Positions 8,354 to 16,969 are shown, numbered from the stretch's first letter. The stretch is DNA of 64,000 bases from Anaerolineales bacterium (GCA_015075405.1 JABTUK010000002.1:1426001-1490000), one strand, 5' to 3'. The notes: a model not told the origin generated them from the letters alone. Numbers and translations are program-made.

Positions 8354-8833
8354 ATGGGCTATCCAATAACAGTGACGGTGAACGGGCAGCAATATTCCCA
8401 GGAAGTCGAGCCGCGCTTGCTGCTGGTTCACTTTATCCGCGAAAATCTCAATCTGACCGGCACGCACATCGGCTGCGATACGACCAGTTGCGGGGCGTGT
8501 ACGGTCATTATGGACGGCAAAGCCGTCAAAAGCTGCACTATTTTTGCGGTGCAGGCCAATGGCCGCAGCATCGAAACCATCGAGGGCGTGGCTAACGGGG
8601 CGCTGCACCCGCTGCAAGAGGGCTTTTGGGAAAAACACGGCCTACAGTGCGGCTACTGCACCCCCGGCATGATCATGAGCGCCAAAGCCTTTCTGACCCA
8701 AAACCCCAGCCCGACTGAAGAAGAAATTCGATGGGCCATCTCCGGCAATCTTTGCCGCTGCACCGGCTACATCAAAATTGTTGAAGCCATCCAATATGCC
8801 GCAGAAAAAATGCAGGCTAAGGCTGAGGCTTAG
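8354..8833 (+). CDS. coxS: Aerobic CO dehydrogenase small subunit, two [2Fe-2S] clusters
   Basis: This 159-residue electron-transfer subunit carries an N-terminal plant-ferredoxin-type [2Fe-2S] cluster ([12 protein letters not shown] plus the Cys in VKSCTIF) and a C-terminal helical [2Fe-2S] domain (QCGYCTPGM and LCRCTGY). The ATG at 8354, 8 nt after AAAGGAG, is the likely start; a TTG 18 nt upstream lacks a ribosome-binding site. It lies between coxM (54 bp gap, with a short repeat) and coxL (78 bp gap, with ATCGTAAATC-like repeats). All eight cluster cysteines are present, so the protein looks functional. Confidence 0.95.
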   Translation: MGYPITVTVNGQQYSQEVEPRLLLVHFIRENLNLTGTHIGCDTTSCGACTVIMDGKAVKSCTIFAVQANGRSIETIEGVANGALHPLQEGFWEKHGLQCGYCTPGMIMSAKAFLTQNPSPTEEEIRWAISGNLCRCTGYIKIVEAIQYAAEKMQAKAEA

Positions 8834-8911
8834 GCGAAGATTAATTGTGAATAGTGAATTGTGAACGATTAATCGTAAATCGTAAATCCAAAATCGTAAA
8901 TCGGAGGTATT

Positions 8912-11353
8912 ATGCCTGTACCGCATAAAAGAGAAAACAAAATTGCCGAAGCGCCGCCGGGGGTGACGATTTCGGCCAATGTGCCGACCACCCACGATGT
9001 CCGGGTGACGACCCCGCCGGAAATTTGCGGCATGGGCCACCGCATGAAACGAAAGGAAGACCCGCGCTTTATCCAGGGAGCCGGTAACTATGTGGATGAT
9101 GTTAAGCTGCCGGGGATGCTCTACCTCGATCTGGTACGCAGTCCTTATGCCCACGCCAAAATTTTGAAGATTGACGCCAGCAAAGCGCTGGCTCTGCCCG
9201 GCGTGCTGGCCGTCATCACCGGCGAGGATTTGAAAAAGGCCGGCAACCTGCACTGGATGCCCACCCTCATGTCCGACACCCAGATGGTCCTGCCCATCGA
9301 AAAGGTGGTCTACTACGCCCAAGAAGTGTGCGCGGTGGTCGCTACTGACCGCTACATCGCCGCCGACGCCGTCGAGCTGGTTGAGGTGGAGTACGAGCCG
9401 CTGCCGCCGGTGATGGATCCGTACGAGGCGCTCAAAAATGAAGTCATCGTCCGCGATGATAAGGAAGAAAAGACCAACCACATCTGGCATTGGGAGGCGG
9501 GCGACAAAGAGGCCACCGACCGCGTTTTTGCGCAAGCAGCCAAAGTGGTCAAAGAAAAAATCTACCTGCCCCGTATCCACGTCGCTTCGATTGAAACCTG
9601 CGGCATGGTGGCCCACTGGGACAAAATTCGGGAGCACTTGACCATCTACATGACCTCTCAGGCCCCCCACGCCCATCGCACCGTCGTGGCCCTGGTCAGC
9701 GGGCTGCCGGAGCACAAAATCCGGATTATTTCGCCCGACATCGGCGGCGGCTTTGGCGGCAAAGTGCCGGTTTATCCCGGCTATGTCTGCACCATCGTCG
9801 CCAGCCTGGTCACGGGCAAGCCGGTCAAGTGGATTGAGGACCGCAGCGAAAATTTGCAGGCCGACAGCTTTGCCCGCGATTACCACATCGAAGCCGAGAT
9901 GGCGACCGACGCCGACGGGAAGATTATCGGCCTGCGGGTCAACACGGTGGCCGATCACGGCGCGGCGGATGCGGCGGCCAATCCCTCCAAATTCCCCGCT
10001 GGGCTGTACAGCATCGCCACCGGCTCCTATGATATGCAGGCGGCGCACATTGCCGTAGACGGCGTCTACACCAACAAGCCGCCGGGGGGCGTAGCCTATC
10101 GCTGCTCGTTTCGCGTCACCGAGGCGGTCCACATGATCGAGCGCATGGCCGACCTGGTGGCCCACGAGTTGGGCCAGGATCCGGCCGAGTTCCGGCTGAA
10201 AAACTTTATCAAACCAGAGCAGTTCCCCTACAAATCACCCACCGGCTGGACCTACGACAGCGGCAACTACAGCGCGGCCCTCAAGCTGGCGATGGACATG
10301 ATCGGCTACGACGAACTGCGCCAGGAGCAGGCCGAAAAACGGGCGAGAGGCGAGTTGATGGGCATCGGCATCTCCTGTTTCACCGAGGTAGTCGGAGCCG
10401 GGCCGTCCAAAGATTTCGACATTCTGGGCTTGAAGATGTTTGATAGCTGCGAGATTCGCATCCACCCCACCGGCAAAGCCATCGCCCGCATCGGGGTGCA
10501 AACACAGGGGCAGGGGCACGAAACCACTTTTGCCCAGATCATCGCCGAGGAGTTGGGCCTGCCGGCCAAAGACATCGAAGTGGAGCATGGCGACACCGAC
10601 ACCGCGCCTTACGGCCTGGGCACCTACGCCAGCCGTTCCACCCCCACCGCCGGAGCGGCCACGGCCATGGCTGCCCGCAAGATCAAGGCCAAAGCTAAAC
10701 AGATTGCCGCCCATCTGCTGGAGGCCAACGAGGAAGACCTGGAATGGCATGTAGACCGCTTCCGGGTCAAAGGTTCGCCGGAGCAGGCCAAGACCATCCA
10801 GGAAATAGCTTTCGCTGCCTATACGAATCATCCCCAGGGCATGGAAGCCGGGCTGGAAGCGGTCAACTATTACGACCCACCCAACCTGACCTTCCCCTTT
10901 GGCAGCTACATCTGCGTGGTAGACATTGACAAGGGCACCGGCGAGGTCAAAATCCGCCGTTTTGTGGCCGTGGACGACTGCGGCCATATCATCAACCCGC
11001 TGGTGGTCGAGGGTCAGATACACGGCGGCCTGACCATGGGCCTGGCCCCGGCCATGTTCGAGGAGATTGTCTACGACGAAAATGGCCAGAATTTGAGCGG
11101 CACGTTTATGGATTATCTGCTGCCAACGGCGGTCGAGACGCCCAAGTGGGAATTGGGCAAGACCATCACCCCTTCGCCCCATCATCCTTTAGGGGCCAAA
11201 GGCGTGGGTGAGTCGCCCACTGTTGGCGCACCGCCGGCCATTGCCAATGCGGTCGTGGACGCGCTGTGGCATCTCGGCGTGCGGCACATTGACATTCCGA
11301 TCACGCCGCAGAAGGTGTGGAAGCTGCTGCGGGAGCATGGGGTGACGGAGTAG
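8912..11353 (+). CDS. coxL: Aerobic CO dehydrogenase large subunit, form I (Mo-Cu active site)
   Basis: The catalytic subunit oxidises CO to CO2 at a molybdenum-copper centre held by molybdopterin cytosine dinucleotide. Residues 395-401 read AYRCSFR, the signature that separates genuine form I CoxL from other xanthine-oxidase-family large subunits; Cys398 is the expected copper ligand (Cys388 in Oligotropha). GGGFGGK (near residue 275) and GVGESPTVG near the C-terminus, with the catalytic Glu, are present. The length of 813 residues is normal. GGAGG precedes the ATG at 8912, and the N-terminus carries about 40 extra residues before the GHRMKRKEDPRF motif. It supports atmospheric or microbial CO use as an energy supplement. 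Confidence 0.95.
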   Translation: MPVPHKRENKIAEAPPGVTISANVPTTHDVRVTTPPEICGMGHRMKRKEDPRFIQGAGNYVDDVKLPGMLYLDLVRSPYAHAKILKIDASKALALPGVLAVITGEDLKKAGNLHWMPTLMSDTQMVLPIEKVVYYAQEVCAVVATDRYIAADAVELVEVEYEPLPPVMDPYEALKNEVIVRDDKEEKTNHIWHWEAGDKEATDRVFAQAAKVVKEKIYLPRIHVASIETCGMVAHWDKIREHLTIYMTSQAPHAHRTVVALVSGLPEHKIRIISPDIGGGFGGKVPVYPGYVCTIVASLVTGKPVKWIEDRSENLQADSFARDYHIEAEMATDADGKIIGLRVNTVADHGAADAAANPSKFPAGLYSIATGSYDMQAAHIAVDGVYTNKPPGGVAYRCSFRVTEAVHMIERMADLVAHELGQDPAEFRLKNFIKPEQFPYKSPTGWTYDSGNYSAALKLAMDMIGYDELRQEQAEKRARGELMGIGISCFTEVVGAGPSKDFDILGLKMFDSCEIRIHPTGKAIARIGVQTQGQGHETTFAQIIAEELGLPAKDIEVEHGDTDTAPYGLGTYASRSTPTAGAATAMAARKIKAKAKQIAAHLLEANEEDLEWHVDRFRVKGSPEQAKTIQEIAFAAYTNHPQGMEAGLEAVNYYDPPNLTFPFGSYICVVDIDKGTGEVKIRRFVAVDDCGHIINPLVVEGQIHGGLTMGLAPAMFEEIVYDENGQNLSGTFMDYLLPTAVETPKWELGKTITPSPHHPLGAKGVGESPTVGAPPAIANAVVDALWHLGVRHIDIPITPQKVWKLLREHGVTE

Positions 11354-11441
11354 AGCGGCGAGGAGGCGAAGAGGCGAGGAGGCGAAACTGCGTAAATGAT
11401 AACGCCTCACGTATCACGCCTCACGCCTCCTCGTCTCACGT
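11354..11441. repeat. Low-complexity inverted repeat (AGGCGA / TCGCCT words)
   Basis: GAGGCGA words just after the coxL stop are answered by CCTCACG/CGCCTC words ending near 11440, so the transcript could fold into a long hairpin at the 3' end of the cox genes. A similar GAGGCGA...CGCCTC array lies at 34512-34580. Confidence 0.6.
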
Positions 11442-11524
11442 TTTTGGGCCGGGTTGACTTTAGAGGGGAATCCAACTACACTTGAGGTTAGGATGGACAA
11501 GATAGAATTAGAGGCTTATAAACA

Positions 11525-11773
11525 ATGAATACGATGCTGACCTACCTGGAAAAGCTTGCCCGTGAAACGGAAAAGCCTGAAGCTGAGGTGATGACATTAG
11601 CCATTCAATCTGGCTTACGGCAACTGTGGCGTGAACATATTCTCAGTCAATTCTTGCGTGGCAAAATAAGCCGCTCTGAAGCTATCGAGGCGGTGGGTAT
11701 TGATTGGGTCGAACTGGCGGAACGCCAACATAATGCGATGCTGGAAGACCTGGCATGGGCGCTGGCAGAGTAA
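11525..11773 (+). CDS. UPF0175-like antitoxin
   Basis: This 82-residue protein resembles the UPF0175 family, small helix-turn-helix proteins paired with PIN-domain toxins. The segment GKISRSEAIEAVGIDWVELAERQ is the family-like helix-turn-helix pattern. Its stop codon lies 19 bp inside the following DUF3368-type PIN gene, a coupling common in toxin-antitoxin operons. It should bind and silence the toxin and repress its own promoter. The start ATG at 11525 has only a weak upstream ribosome-binding site. Confidence rests mostly on the partner gene. Confidence 0.75.
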   Translation: MNTMLTYLEKLARETEKPEAEVMTLAIQSGLRQLWREHILSQFLRGKISRSEAIEAVGIDWVELAERQHNAMLEDLAWALAE

Positions 11774-12273
11774 TTGAGGCTGTAGCCGATGCTGGTCCCC
11801 TAATTCATCTGGCCGAAATTGACTGCCTTTTCTTGCTACATCTTTTCGAGCGTCTCTGCGTTCCCCAAGCGGTTTGGTTAGAAACGATTAATCGCGCGAC
11901 AGAAACACGCTTGTTGGAGTTGGGCCATATTAGCCGGTATACTCCAACTCAAGCAGAAGTCACCCGCTTTGTCCAGGACAACGGTTTGCAAAACCTGCAC
12001 AGTGGCGAGTGTGAAAGCCTGTACCTCTGCCGACAAATAAACATACCCTACATTCTGACAGATGACCTAGCAGTCCGAGAAGCGGCCAAACGCTTAAAAT
12101 TGACGCCGATAGGATCGTTAGGGATTGTGGTTAAATCATATCGAAATAACTTGATTTCCCTTAACCAGGCCGAACGTTATTTACTTGATTTGCACGATGT
12201 CAGTACCCTCTTTGTTACCCGCGCAATTGTTGAATTAGCCGTTGAAGAACTACATCGTCAGGTTAAGGAATAG
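11755..12273 (+). CDS. DUF3368-type PIN-domain toxin
   Basis: A predicted ribonuclease toxin. The N-terminal VADAGPLIHLAEID holds the first acidic PIN residue, and HSGECESLYLCR plus LTDDLAVREAAKRL hold the others, as in DUF3368 PIN proteins. At 172 residues it has the usual length. It overlaps its antitoxin gene by 19 bp and so is probably translationally coupled. The pair sits between coxL and the next metabolic genes, interrupting the cox neighbourhood. It may be an addiction module that arrived independently. Confidence 0.85.
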   Translation: MGAGRVIEAVADAGPLIHLAEIDCLFLLHLFERLCVPQAVWLETINRATETRLLELGHISRYTPTQAEVTRFVQDNGLQNLHSGECESLYLCRQINIPYILTDDLAVREAAKRLKLTPIGSLGIVVKSYRNNLISLNQAERYLLDLHDVSTLFVTRAIVELAVEELHRQVKE

Positions 12274-12297
12274 GTGAGGCTTGGCAGGAGGATAAAG

Positions 12298-12696
12298 ATG
12301 CCCACCGTCAAACTGATCGAATACGACGAAGCCAGCCCGGAAGTGCGGGCCATATATGACGACATTAGAGTCACCCGTAAAACCGACTACATCAACAACT
12401 TCTGGAAGGCCCTGGCCAATCACCCACCGACCCTGGCCCGCGTCTGGCGGGATTTGAAAGAGGTCATGGCTCCAGGCCGCCTCGACCCGCTGACCAAGGA
12501 GATGATCGCCATTGCCGTCAGCGCCACCACCGGCTGCGCTTATTGCATTAACTCACATACGGCGGCGGCCAAAAAGCTGGGCATGGATAATGAAATGTTG
12601 GGCGAACTGATGGCCGTCGTCGCCATGTTCAACACCACCAATAAGCTGGCCGAAGGCTATCAGGTCGAACCGGACGTGTTTCCGCCGCTGGAGTGA
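12298..12696 (+). CDS. AhpD-like / carboxymuconolactone decarboxylase family protein
   Basis: Members of this all-helical family act as peroxidase partners or as decarboxylases. The AhpD-type redox motif CAYCINSH (CxxC followed by H) lies near residue 81, favouring a thiol-redox role over true carboxymuconolactone decarboxylation. AGGAGG precedes the ATG at 12298, making it better than the GTG 24 nt upstream. The protein is 132 residues. It begins 24 bp after the PIN toxin stop and reads in the same direction as the cyclase and amidohydrolase genes that follow. Its substrate is unknown. Confidence 0.85.
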   Translation: MPTVKLIEYDEASPEVRAIYDDIRVTRKTDYINNFWKALANHPPTLARVWRDLKEVMAPGRLDPLTKEMIAIAVSATTGCAYCINSHTAAAKKLGMDNEMLGELMAVVAMFNTTNKLAEGYQVEPDVFPPLE

Positions 12697-12974
12697 GTTC
12701 GTGTTGCGTAGTGCGTGTTGCGTTTATTTTACGCAAGACGCAACACGTAAGTTGCAGATTATGTTAAAAACAAGCGCAATCCTACCCGGTCATCGCCCGG
12801 AAATGAATTTCCGGGCTACGAAACAGCGCCGGATAAATCCGGCTAAGCCCCATTGATGGGGCGCTGTTCTATAGCCCGGCGATTAATCGCCGGGCGGCAA
12901 GGCAAGTGGCTGCACCAGTTCCGTACATGAGCGTAAGTTGCAAAATCAATAATTTCATTCAAAGGGAGGTAACT
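12697..12974. repeat. Intergenic cluster of nested inverted repeats
   Basis: Four structures in a row: GTGTTGCG words answered by CGCAACAC (12700-12750), GCCCGGAAAT/ATTTCCGGGC (12796-12818), GGCTTAGCC-flanked GGGGCTTAG-type pairs around CCCCATTGATGGGG (12847-12862), and GCCCGGCGATTAATCGCCGGGC (12873-12895). No gene is visible here. A GGGAGGT ribosome-binding site for the next gene lies at 12963-12969. Confidence 0.7.
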
Positions 12975-13844
12975 ATGTGCGTTCCAAAGTGTCAACAAAA
13001 GATTGTTCAATCCTTGAGCCGGCGGGAGTTTTTGAAAACGCTCGGCCTGGCGGCGACGGCGGCGGTTGCGGCAACACCTGCCTCAGCCCTGGCGGCGGTT
13101 GCAACCGAGCGCCGGCCGCTGCCTTCGCCGGTGCAAAGTATTCCCCAAATGCAGGTCGGTTTCTTTAGCAAGGTGGTGGATTTAACCCACACCCTCACCC
13201 CGGAGTTCCCTACCTTTGGCGGTCAGCCGCAACTTGAACTGGATGTGCTGGTCACCCTGGCCAAAGACGGCTACAACATCTATCAGTGGACGCTCAACGA
13301 GCACACCGGCACCCACATGGACGCGCCTTTCCACTTTTCCGACCAGCTTACCGCCGACCAAATCCCGGTGTCGGACCTGCTTGGCCCGCTGGCGGTGGTA
13401 GACATCCGGGCCAAAGCCGAAGAAGACCCTGACGCCCTGGTAACGCCGGACGACCTGCAAGCCTGGGAAGAAAGCTACGGCGAAATCCCGCCGGGGGCGA
13501 TTGTGGCGATGTTGAGCGGTTGGGATGCCAACGTCACCAGCGATAAATTTCGCAACGCCGACGACGAGGGGGTGATGCACTTCCCCGGCTTCGGCCTCGA
13601 AGCGATTGACTTCTTGCTGAAGGAACGGGACGTAAAAGGTATTATGGTAGACACCCTCAGCCTGGATCACGGCCCTTCCGCTACTTTTGACGTGCATTAC
13701 AACTGGCTACCGGCCAACAAGTGGGGCATGGAGTGTGTGGCCAACCTGGGTCAGTTGCCGCCTTTTGGGGCCACGGTCTTTGTCGGCGGGCCAAAGATTG
13801 GCGGGGCCAGCGGCGGCCCCAGCCGGGTGATTGCTTTGGTCTAA
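12975..13844 (+). CDS. Tat-exported cyclase family protein (kynurenine formamidase-like)
   Basis: This family hydrolyses amides or cyclises substrates using a divalent metal. The metal-binding motif HTGTHMDAPFH lies near residue 110, as in KynB-type formamidases. The N-terminus has a twin-arginine signal (SRREFLKTLG, residues 16-25) and an Ala-rich hydrophobic run ending near ALAA, so the enzyme should be exported folded with its metal. GGGAGGT 6 nt before ATG 12975 fixes the start. The gene for a SUMF1-like protein begins 3 bp after the stop, showing an operon. Export of a cyclase is uncommon but known. The substrate is unknown. Confidence 0.88.
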   Translation: MCVPKCQQKIVQSLSRREFLKTLGLAATAAVAATPASALAAVATERRPLPSPVQSIPQMQVGFFSKVVDLTHTLTPEFPTFGGQPQLELDVLVTLAKDGYNIYQWTLNEHTGTHMDAPFHFSDQLTADQIPVSDLLGPLAVVDIRAKAEEDPDALVTPDDLQAWEESYGEIPPGAIVAMLSGWDANVTSDKFRNADDEGVMHFPGFGLEAIDFLLKERDVKGIMVDTLSLDHGPSATFDVHYNWLPANKWGMECVANLGQLPPFGATVFVGGPKIGGASGGPSRVIALV

Positions 13845-13847
13845 ACG

Positions 13848-14519
13848 GTGGAGATGCTCCTGATCCCAGCGGATGAGTTCACGATGGGCGAGGGTGACGA
13901 CGCCCACCCGGTTTATTTGGCGGCTTACACCATTGGCAAATACCCGATCACCAATCAGCTTTATCAAAGTTTTGTCACGGCCAGCAACCACCCGGCCCCT
14001 GCCGATTGGCGGGAAGGACATTATCCTGAGGTGTTGGGCAACCATCCGGTGGTCAATGTTTCGTGGTACGATGCGCTGGCCTACTGCCGCTGGTTAAGCC
14101 AGACCACCGGCCAAATCTACCGACTGCCCAGCGAAGCCGAGTGGGAAAAAGCGGCGCGAGGAACTGATGGCCGACCCTATCCCTGGGGGTTTGAGTTCGA
14201 CAAAACTCGCTGCAACACCGGCGAAGCTAGTCTCGGCTGGACAACGCCGGTGGACGCTTATCCCGGCGGGGCCAGTCCCTACGGGGTAATGGATTTGATC
14301 GGCAATGTCTGGGAGTGGTGCAGCAGCCTGTTTGTGGATTATCCTTATGCGCCCAACGACGGACGTGAAGACCTCAACGCCGAAGGCTGGCGTGTTCTGC
14401 GCGGCGGCTCCTGGTTTGATATGGAGTGGGGCGCTCGCGCGGCGCGGCGTCTGAGCGGCCCACCAGACTCGGTGAGCCACAACACCGGCTTTCGGGTGGT
14501 CAGTGAGACTGGAGATTAG
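13848..14519 (+). CDS. SUMF1/FGE-sulfatase-fold protein, not a true formylglycine enzyme
   Basis: The fold is shown by IPADEFTMG at the start, the YPITNQLYQSF segment, LPSEAEWEKAARG near residue 95, and RGGSWFD near residue 182. True formylglycine-generating enzymes need a Cys pair near the RGGSW region; here that region reads RGGSWFDMEWGARAARR with no Cys, so it likely does not make formylglycine. Many such proteins are ligand-binding or auxiliary domains. The start is GTG 13848 or ATG 13854; both give nearly the same protein. It is 3 bp from the cyclase gene and probably co-transcribed. Role unknown. Confidence 0.85.
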   Translation: MEMLLIPADEFTMGEGDDAHPVYLAAYTIGKYPITNQLYQSFVTASNHPAPADWREGHYPEVLGNHPVVNVSWYDALAYCRWLSQTTGQIYRLPSEAEWEKAARGTDGRPYPWGFEFDKTRCNTGEASLGWTTPVDAYPGGASPYGVMDLIGNVWEWCSSLFVDYPYAPNDGREDLNAEGWRVLRGGSWFDMEWGARAARRLSGPPDSVSHNTGFRVVSETGD

Positions 14520-14566
14520 AGATTGGAGATTGGAGATTAAAGAATCTCTAATCTCCAATCTCCTTC
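14520..14566 (+). terminator. Hairpin built from GAGATT words
   Basis: GGAGATTGGAGATTA is followed after a ten-base loop by TAATCTCCAATCTCC, a perfect 15-bp stem. There is no clear T-run after it, so termination is uncertain. Its word-like repeats resemble arrays at other gene junctions in this window. Confidence 0.5.
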
Positions 14567-14672
14567 CTGGAAAGGAGGTGAAAACGAGTCATCAACCGGC
14601 CCTGTCCTCCGGGCTGAGGGGCGAGGACGCCGGAAAATTGATCGGCCCATGAATCGAAGGGGGTGACGATTG

Positions 14673-15038
14673 ATGATCGCCAAAGATGACGTGATGACGG
14701 CGCTACGCGACTGTTACGACCCGTGTTGCCGGGATCGAGAAATCAGCGTGGTAGATATGGGCCTCATCGAGGACGTGCGCATTGAAGGCAGCGAGGTCCA
14801 CATTGATATGCTCCTGACGACGGGTTGGTGTCCGTTTGTGGCTAACCTGTACACGCTGATGGAGGAACAAGTCAAATTGCAGTGCCGGGGCGTCGAGCAG
14901 GTCAAAATAGAAGTGTTGTGGAATCCGGCCTGGAGCATGGACCGCCTGTCGGATTCCGCCCGGAAGAAATTAACCTTGCCGCTGGAGGAGCTGCTTCCTC
15001 TGCGAGAAAAACGTCTGGCTGAACAACAAGGAGGTTGA
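14673..15038 (+). CDS. MIP18/DUF59 (PaaD-like) metal-sulfur cluster assembly protein
   Basis: DUF59 proteins help load iron-sulfur clusters; PaaD does this for a ring-hydroxylating enzyme. The pattern EISVVDMGLIEDVRIEG at residues about 25-41 and LLTTGWCPFVANL with the conserved Cys near 52 match the family. GGGGGTGA lies 11 nt upstream of ATG 14673. The 121-residue length is normal. It is followed 7 bp later by an amidohydrolase gene, so the two are probably translated together. A role in maturing the neighbouring metalloenzymes, or the iron-sulfur subunit of CO dehydrogenase, is an inference. Confidence 0.85.
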   Translation: MIAKDDVMTALRDCYDPCCRDREISVVDMGLIEDVRIEGSEVHIDMLLTTGWCPFVANLYTLMEEQVKLQCRGVEQVKIEVLWNPAWSMDRLSDSARKKLTLPLEELLPLREKRLAEQQGG

Positions 15039-15045
15039 TGCTGCC

Positions 15046-16065
15046 ATGTTAAACGGTAAAAATGGCGAAAGCGCCTTTGTGTTTGACTGCGTTTGCCATA
15101 TTTTTAATTTTGATATGAACAATGCCTTTGGCCCGCCCGGCCAATTGTTTATCAATCACCTCTACGCCTTTCACCAATTTTTAACGGCGGCAGGCGAGCC
15201 GGTACTGCCGCCGGAGAAGTTTCTGCGCGAGTGGAGTGTTGACGAGATTTACGACATGATTATCGGCAACTCCGACACCGATATGATTGTGGCCCAACCG
15301 CTGCCGCTGACCGACCTGTTCAAAGATGGCCTCTCTTCGTGGGAAAAGTGCGCCGAGATGGCCCGCAAACACCCCGACCGGGCCGTGTTTTGGGGCGCGG
15401 TCAATCCCCTGGAAGGCAAAAAAGCTCTGGATTTGATGGAGGTGCAGGTCAAAGAGTACGGAGCCAAAGCCTTCAAATTCTACAATGTGCGGTATGATTA
15501 CGGCCAGCCCTTCCCCTGGCGCATGGACGACCCGCGCGTGGCTTTCCCCTGTTTTGAAAAAGCCCTGGAGTTGGGGGTCAACTTGGTGGGGGTGCATAAA
15601 GGCGTACCGCTGGGGCCGCAGCCCATCGAGCATACTCGCACCTGGGATATGGATGGCGCGGCAGCCAACTTCCCCGACATCAATTTTGTTATTTTCCACG
15701 TCGGCCTGCCCTGGCTGGATGAAGTGCTGTGGCAGATTGTCCGCTACCCCAATCTGTATGCTTCCATTGCGGCGACAGTCAACTTTGTCAGCCGGCATCC
15801 CCGCGTTTTTGCCGAGCAGTTAGCCAAGATGCTGTGGTGGTGCGGCGAGGACAAAATTATCTATGGCGGCGAAACCCCCATCTGGCATCCACAGTGGGCG
15901 CTCAAGGCCTTTTGGGATTTTGAACTGCCGGAAGATTTGCAAACTCAATACGGCTACCCTCCGCTGACCATCCAGGCCAAAAAGAAAATCCTGGGCGAAA
16001 ACCTGGCCCGGCTGCACGGGATGGATGTAGCCGCCAAGAAGCAAGAATTAGGGTTGGCAGCCTAA
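15046..16065 (+). CDS. Amidohydrolase-2 family protein (decarboxylase-like TIM barrel)
   Basis: Amidohydrolase-2 enzymes are metal-dependent hydrolases or decarboxylases of aromatic acids. The sequence has the family's N-terminal strand (FVFDCVCHIFN) and the later barrel strands NFVIFHVGLPWLDE and KIIYGGETPIWHP. Two catalytic positions look altered: the N-terminal HxH has only one His, and the usual late Asp (SDxP) is Glu (GETP). The metal site may therefore be changed or lost. AGGAGG 12-17 nt before ATG 15046 supports the start. The gene is in a run with DUF59, SUMF1-like and cyclase genes. The family is clear; activity is uncertain. Confidence 0.82.
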   Translation: MLNGKNGESAFVFDCVCHIFNFDMNNAFGPPGQLFINHLYAFHQFLTAAGEPVLPPEKFLREWSVDEIYDMIIGNSDTDMIVAQPLPLTDLFKDGLSSWEKCAEMARKHPDRAVFWGAVNPLEGKKALDLMEVQVKEYGAKAFKFYNVRYDYGQPFPWRMDDPRVAFPCFEKALELGVNLVGVHKGVPLGPQPIEHTRTWDMDGAAANFPDINFVIFHVGLPWLDEVLWQIVRYPNLYASIAATVNFVSRHPRVFAEQLAKMLWWCGEDKIIYGGETPIWHPQWALKAFWDFELPEDLQTQYGYPPLTIQAKKKILGENLARLHGMDVAAKKQELGLAA

Positions 16066-16282
16066 AGGGTTGGAAGGTTGGAAGGTGGAAGGTCGAATGT
16101 CATTGCGAGGCTTCGTCGCGTCCTTCGGCGCACCCGAAGGGGTGTGAGCTCAGCCGAACGGCCGTAGGCCGAAGCAATCCCCCACCCATAATGAAAATCT
16201 TTTGCCGATGATGGTGGAAGACGGGAGACGGGAGACCGGGGAACAAATACCCGGTCATCGGTCTCCCGTCCCCGGTCTATTT
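16066..16282. repeat. Repeat-rich intergenic region
   Basis: It holds a GTTGGAAGG word array (16070-16092), a half-element GTCATTGCGAGG...GAAGCAATCCC (16098-16181) related to widespread intergenic palindromes, and an inverted repeat of GACGGGAGAC/GTCTCCCGTC words (16220-16270). The same GGTCTCCCGTCCCCGG words recur at 59257-59280. Confidence 0.65.
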
Positions 16283-16297
16283 TCAGGAGAGTCATTT

Positions 16298-16597
16298 TTG
16301 ATTCAGATTGTCTGGGAGTTTGTTATTCAGCCGGATAAACGAGCTGAGTTTGAGCAGTACTATGCTGCTGAGGGGCACTGGGCCAGGCTCTTTCAGCAAA
16401 GCTCAGCTTATCGGGGCACAACTCTGGCTCAAGACATCGAGCGGACGGAGCGGTATCTAATCACCGATGTATGGGAGAACATGGAAGCTTTCTCCTACTT
16501 CAAACAAATGTTTGGGGATGATTACGAGCGATTGGATCGGCTGTGTGAGCAATTCACAAGGGAAGAACGTTGTTTGGGTATCTTCCAAACCCGGTAA
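16298..16597 (+). CDS. Antibiotic-biosynthesis-monooxygenase (ABM) fold protein
   Basis: This small ferredoxin-like-fold protein of about 99 residues begins IQIVWEFVIQPDKRAEFEQYY and contains the ABM-typical RYLITDVWENMEAFSYF. Such proteins act as cofactor-free monooxygenases, dimeric stress proteins or substrate-binding partners. A TTG at 16298, 7 nt after GGAGA, is the most likely start; the upstream part of the frame is made of repeat sequence. It follows the catabolic cluster in the same direction. Function unknown beyond the fold. Confidence 0.75.
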   Translation: MIQIVWEFVIQPDKRAEFEQYYAAEGHWARLFQQSSAYRGTTLAQDIERTERYLITDVWENMEAFSYFKQMFGDDYERLDRLCEQFTREERCLGIFQTR

Positions 16598-16615
16598 TCT
16601 TTTAACAACACCTTT

Positions 16616-16969
16616 TTAGGCGGCTTTAGGGACTCTGCTGCGCCGGTTGCGTTGAGTGGCTAGATACTGGCGGAAGACAGCAATAGTTTTGGGATCATCA
16701 TCAAAATAATCTTCAAAAAAGCCCACCCTGCTCAACTCCGGCGGATAGGCATATCGCTCGCTCTCTTCTCCGTATTCGGTAATCCAGTCTGCCGGCTCAT
16801 GCTTATCCACAATTGAAAATAAGGCCGGGGGGTAAAGATAGGGCTGGCCTTCGTCATTGATAATCCGGTAATCATCAGCCTCAATTCCAATCACCCGGTA
16901 GGTATTACCCAGGGTTAGATCTTGATATTCAATTCCATCTAAATTTTTTACGGTGAACTTAACTTTCAT
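16616..16969 (-). CDS. Hypothetical protein, small beta-rich domain
   Basis: Not recognised. The 117-residue protein begins MKVKFTVKNLDGIEYQDLTLG; the ATG at 16969 is a better start than the 15-residue extension because the family-like sequence begins there. It has a beta-rich first half (TYRVIGIEADDYRIINDEGQ), an acidic stretch (FFEDYFDDDP) and a basic tail. It lies alone on the minus strand between the ABM gene, with which it converges, and a MITE-like repeat. No function is suggested. Confidence 0.65.
   Translation of the reverse strand: MKVKFTVKNLDGIEYQDLTLGNTYRVIGIEADDYRIINDEGQPYLYPPALFSIVDKHEPADWITEYGEESERYAYPPELSRVGFFEDYFDDDPKTIAVFRQYLATQRNRRSRVPKAA

Noticed and set aside
8642-10165. 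A 507-residue minus-strand frame opposite coxL (similar long ones at 7472-8308 and 10235-11185)
   Set aside because: These are antisense shadows caused by high GC and codon bias in coxM and coxL. Their translations are rich in Gly, His, Asp and Val with no motif, and the sense frames have full enzyme signatures.
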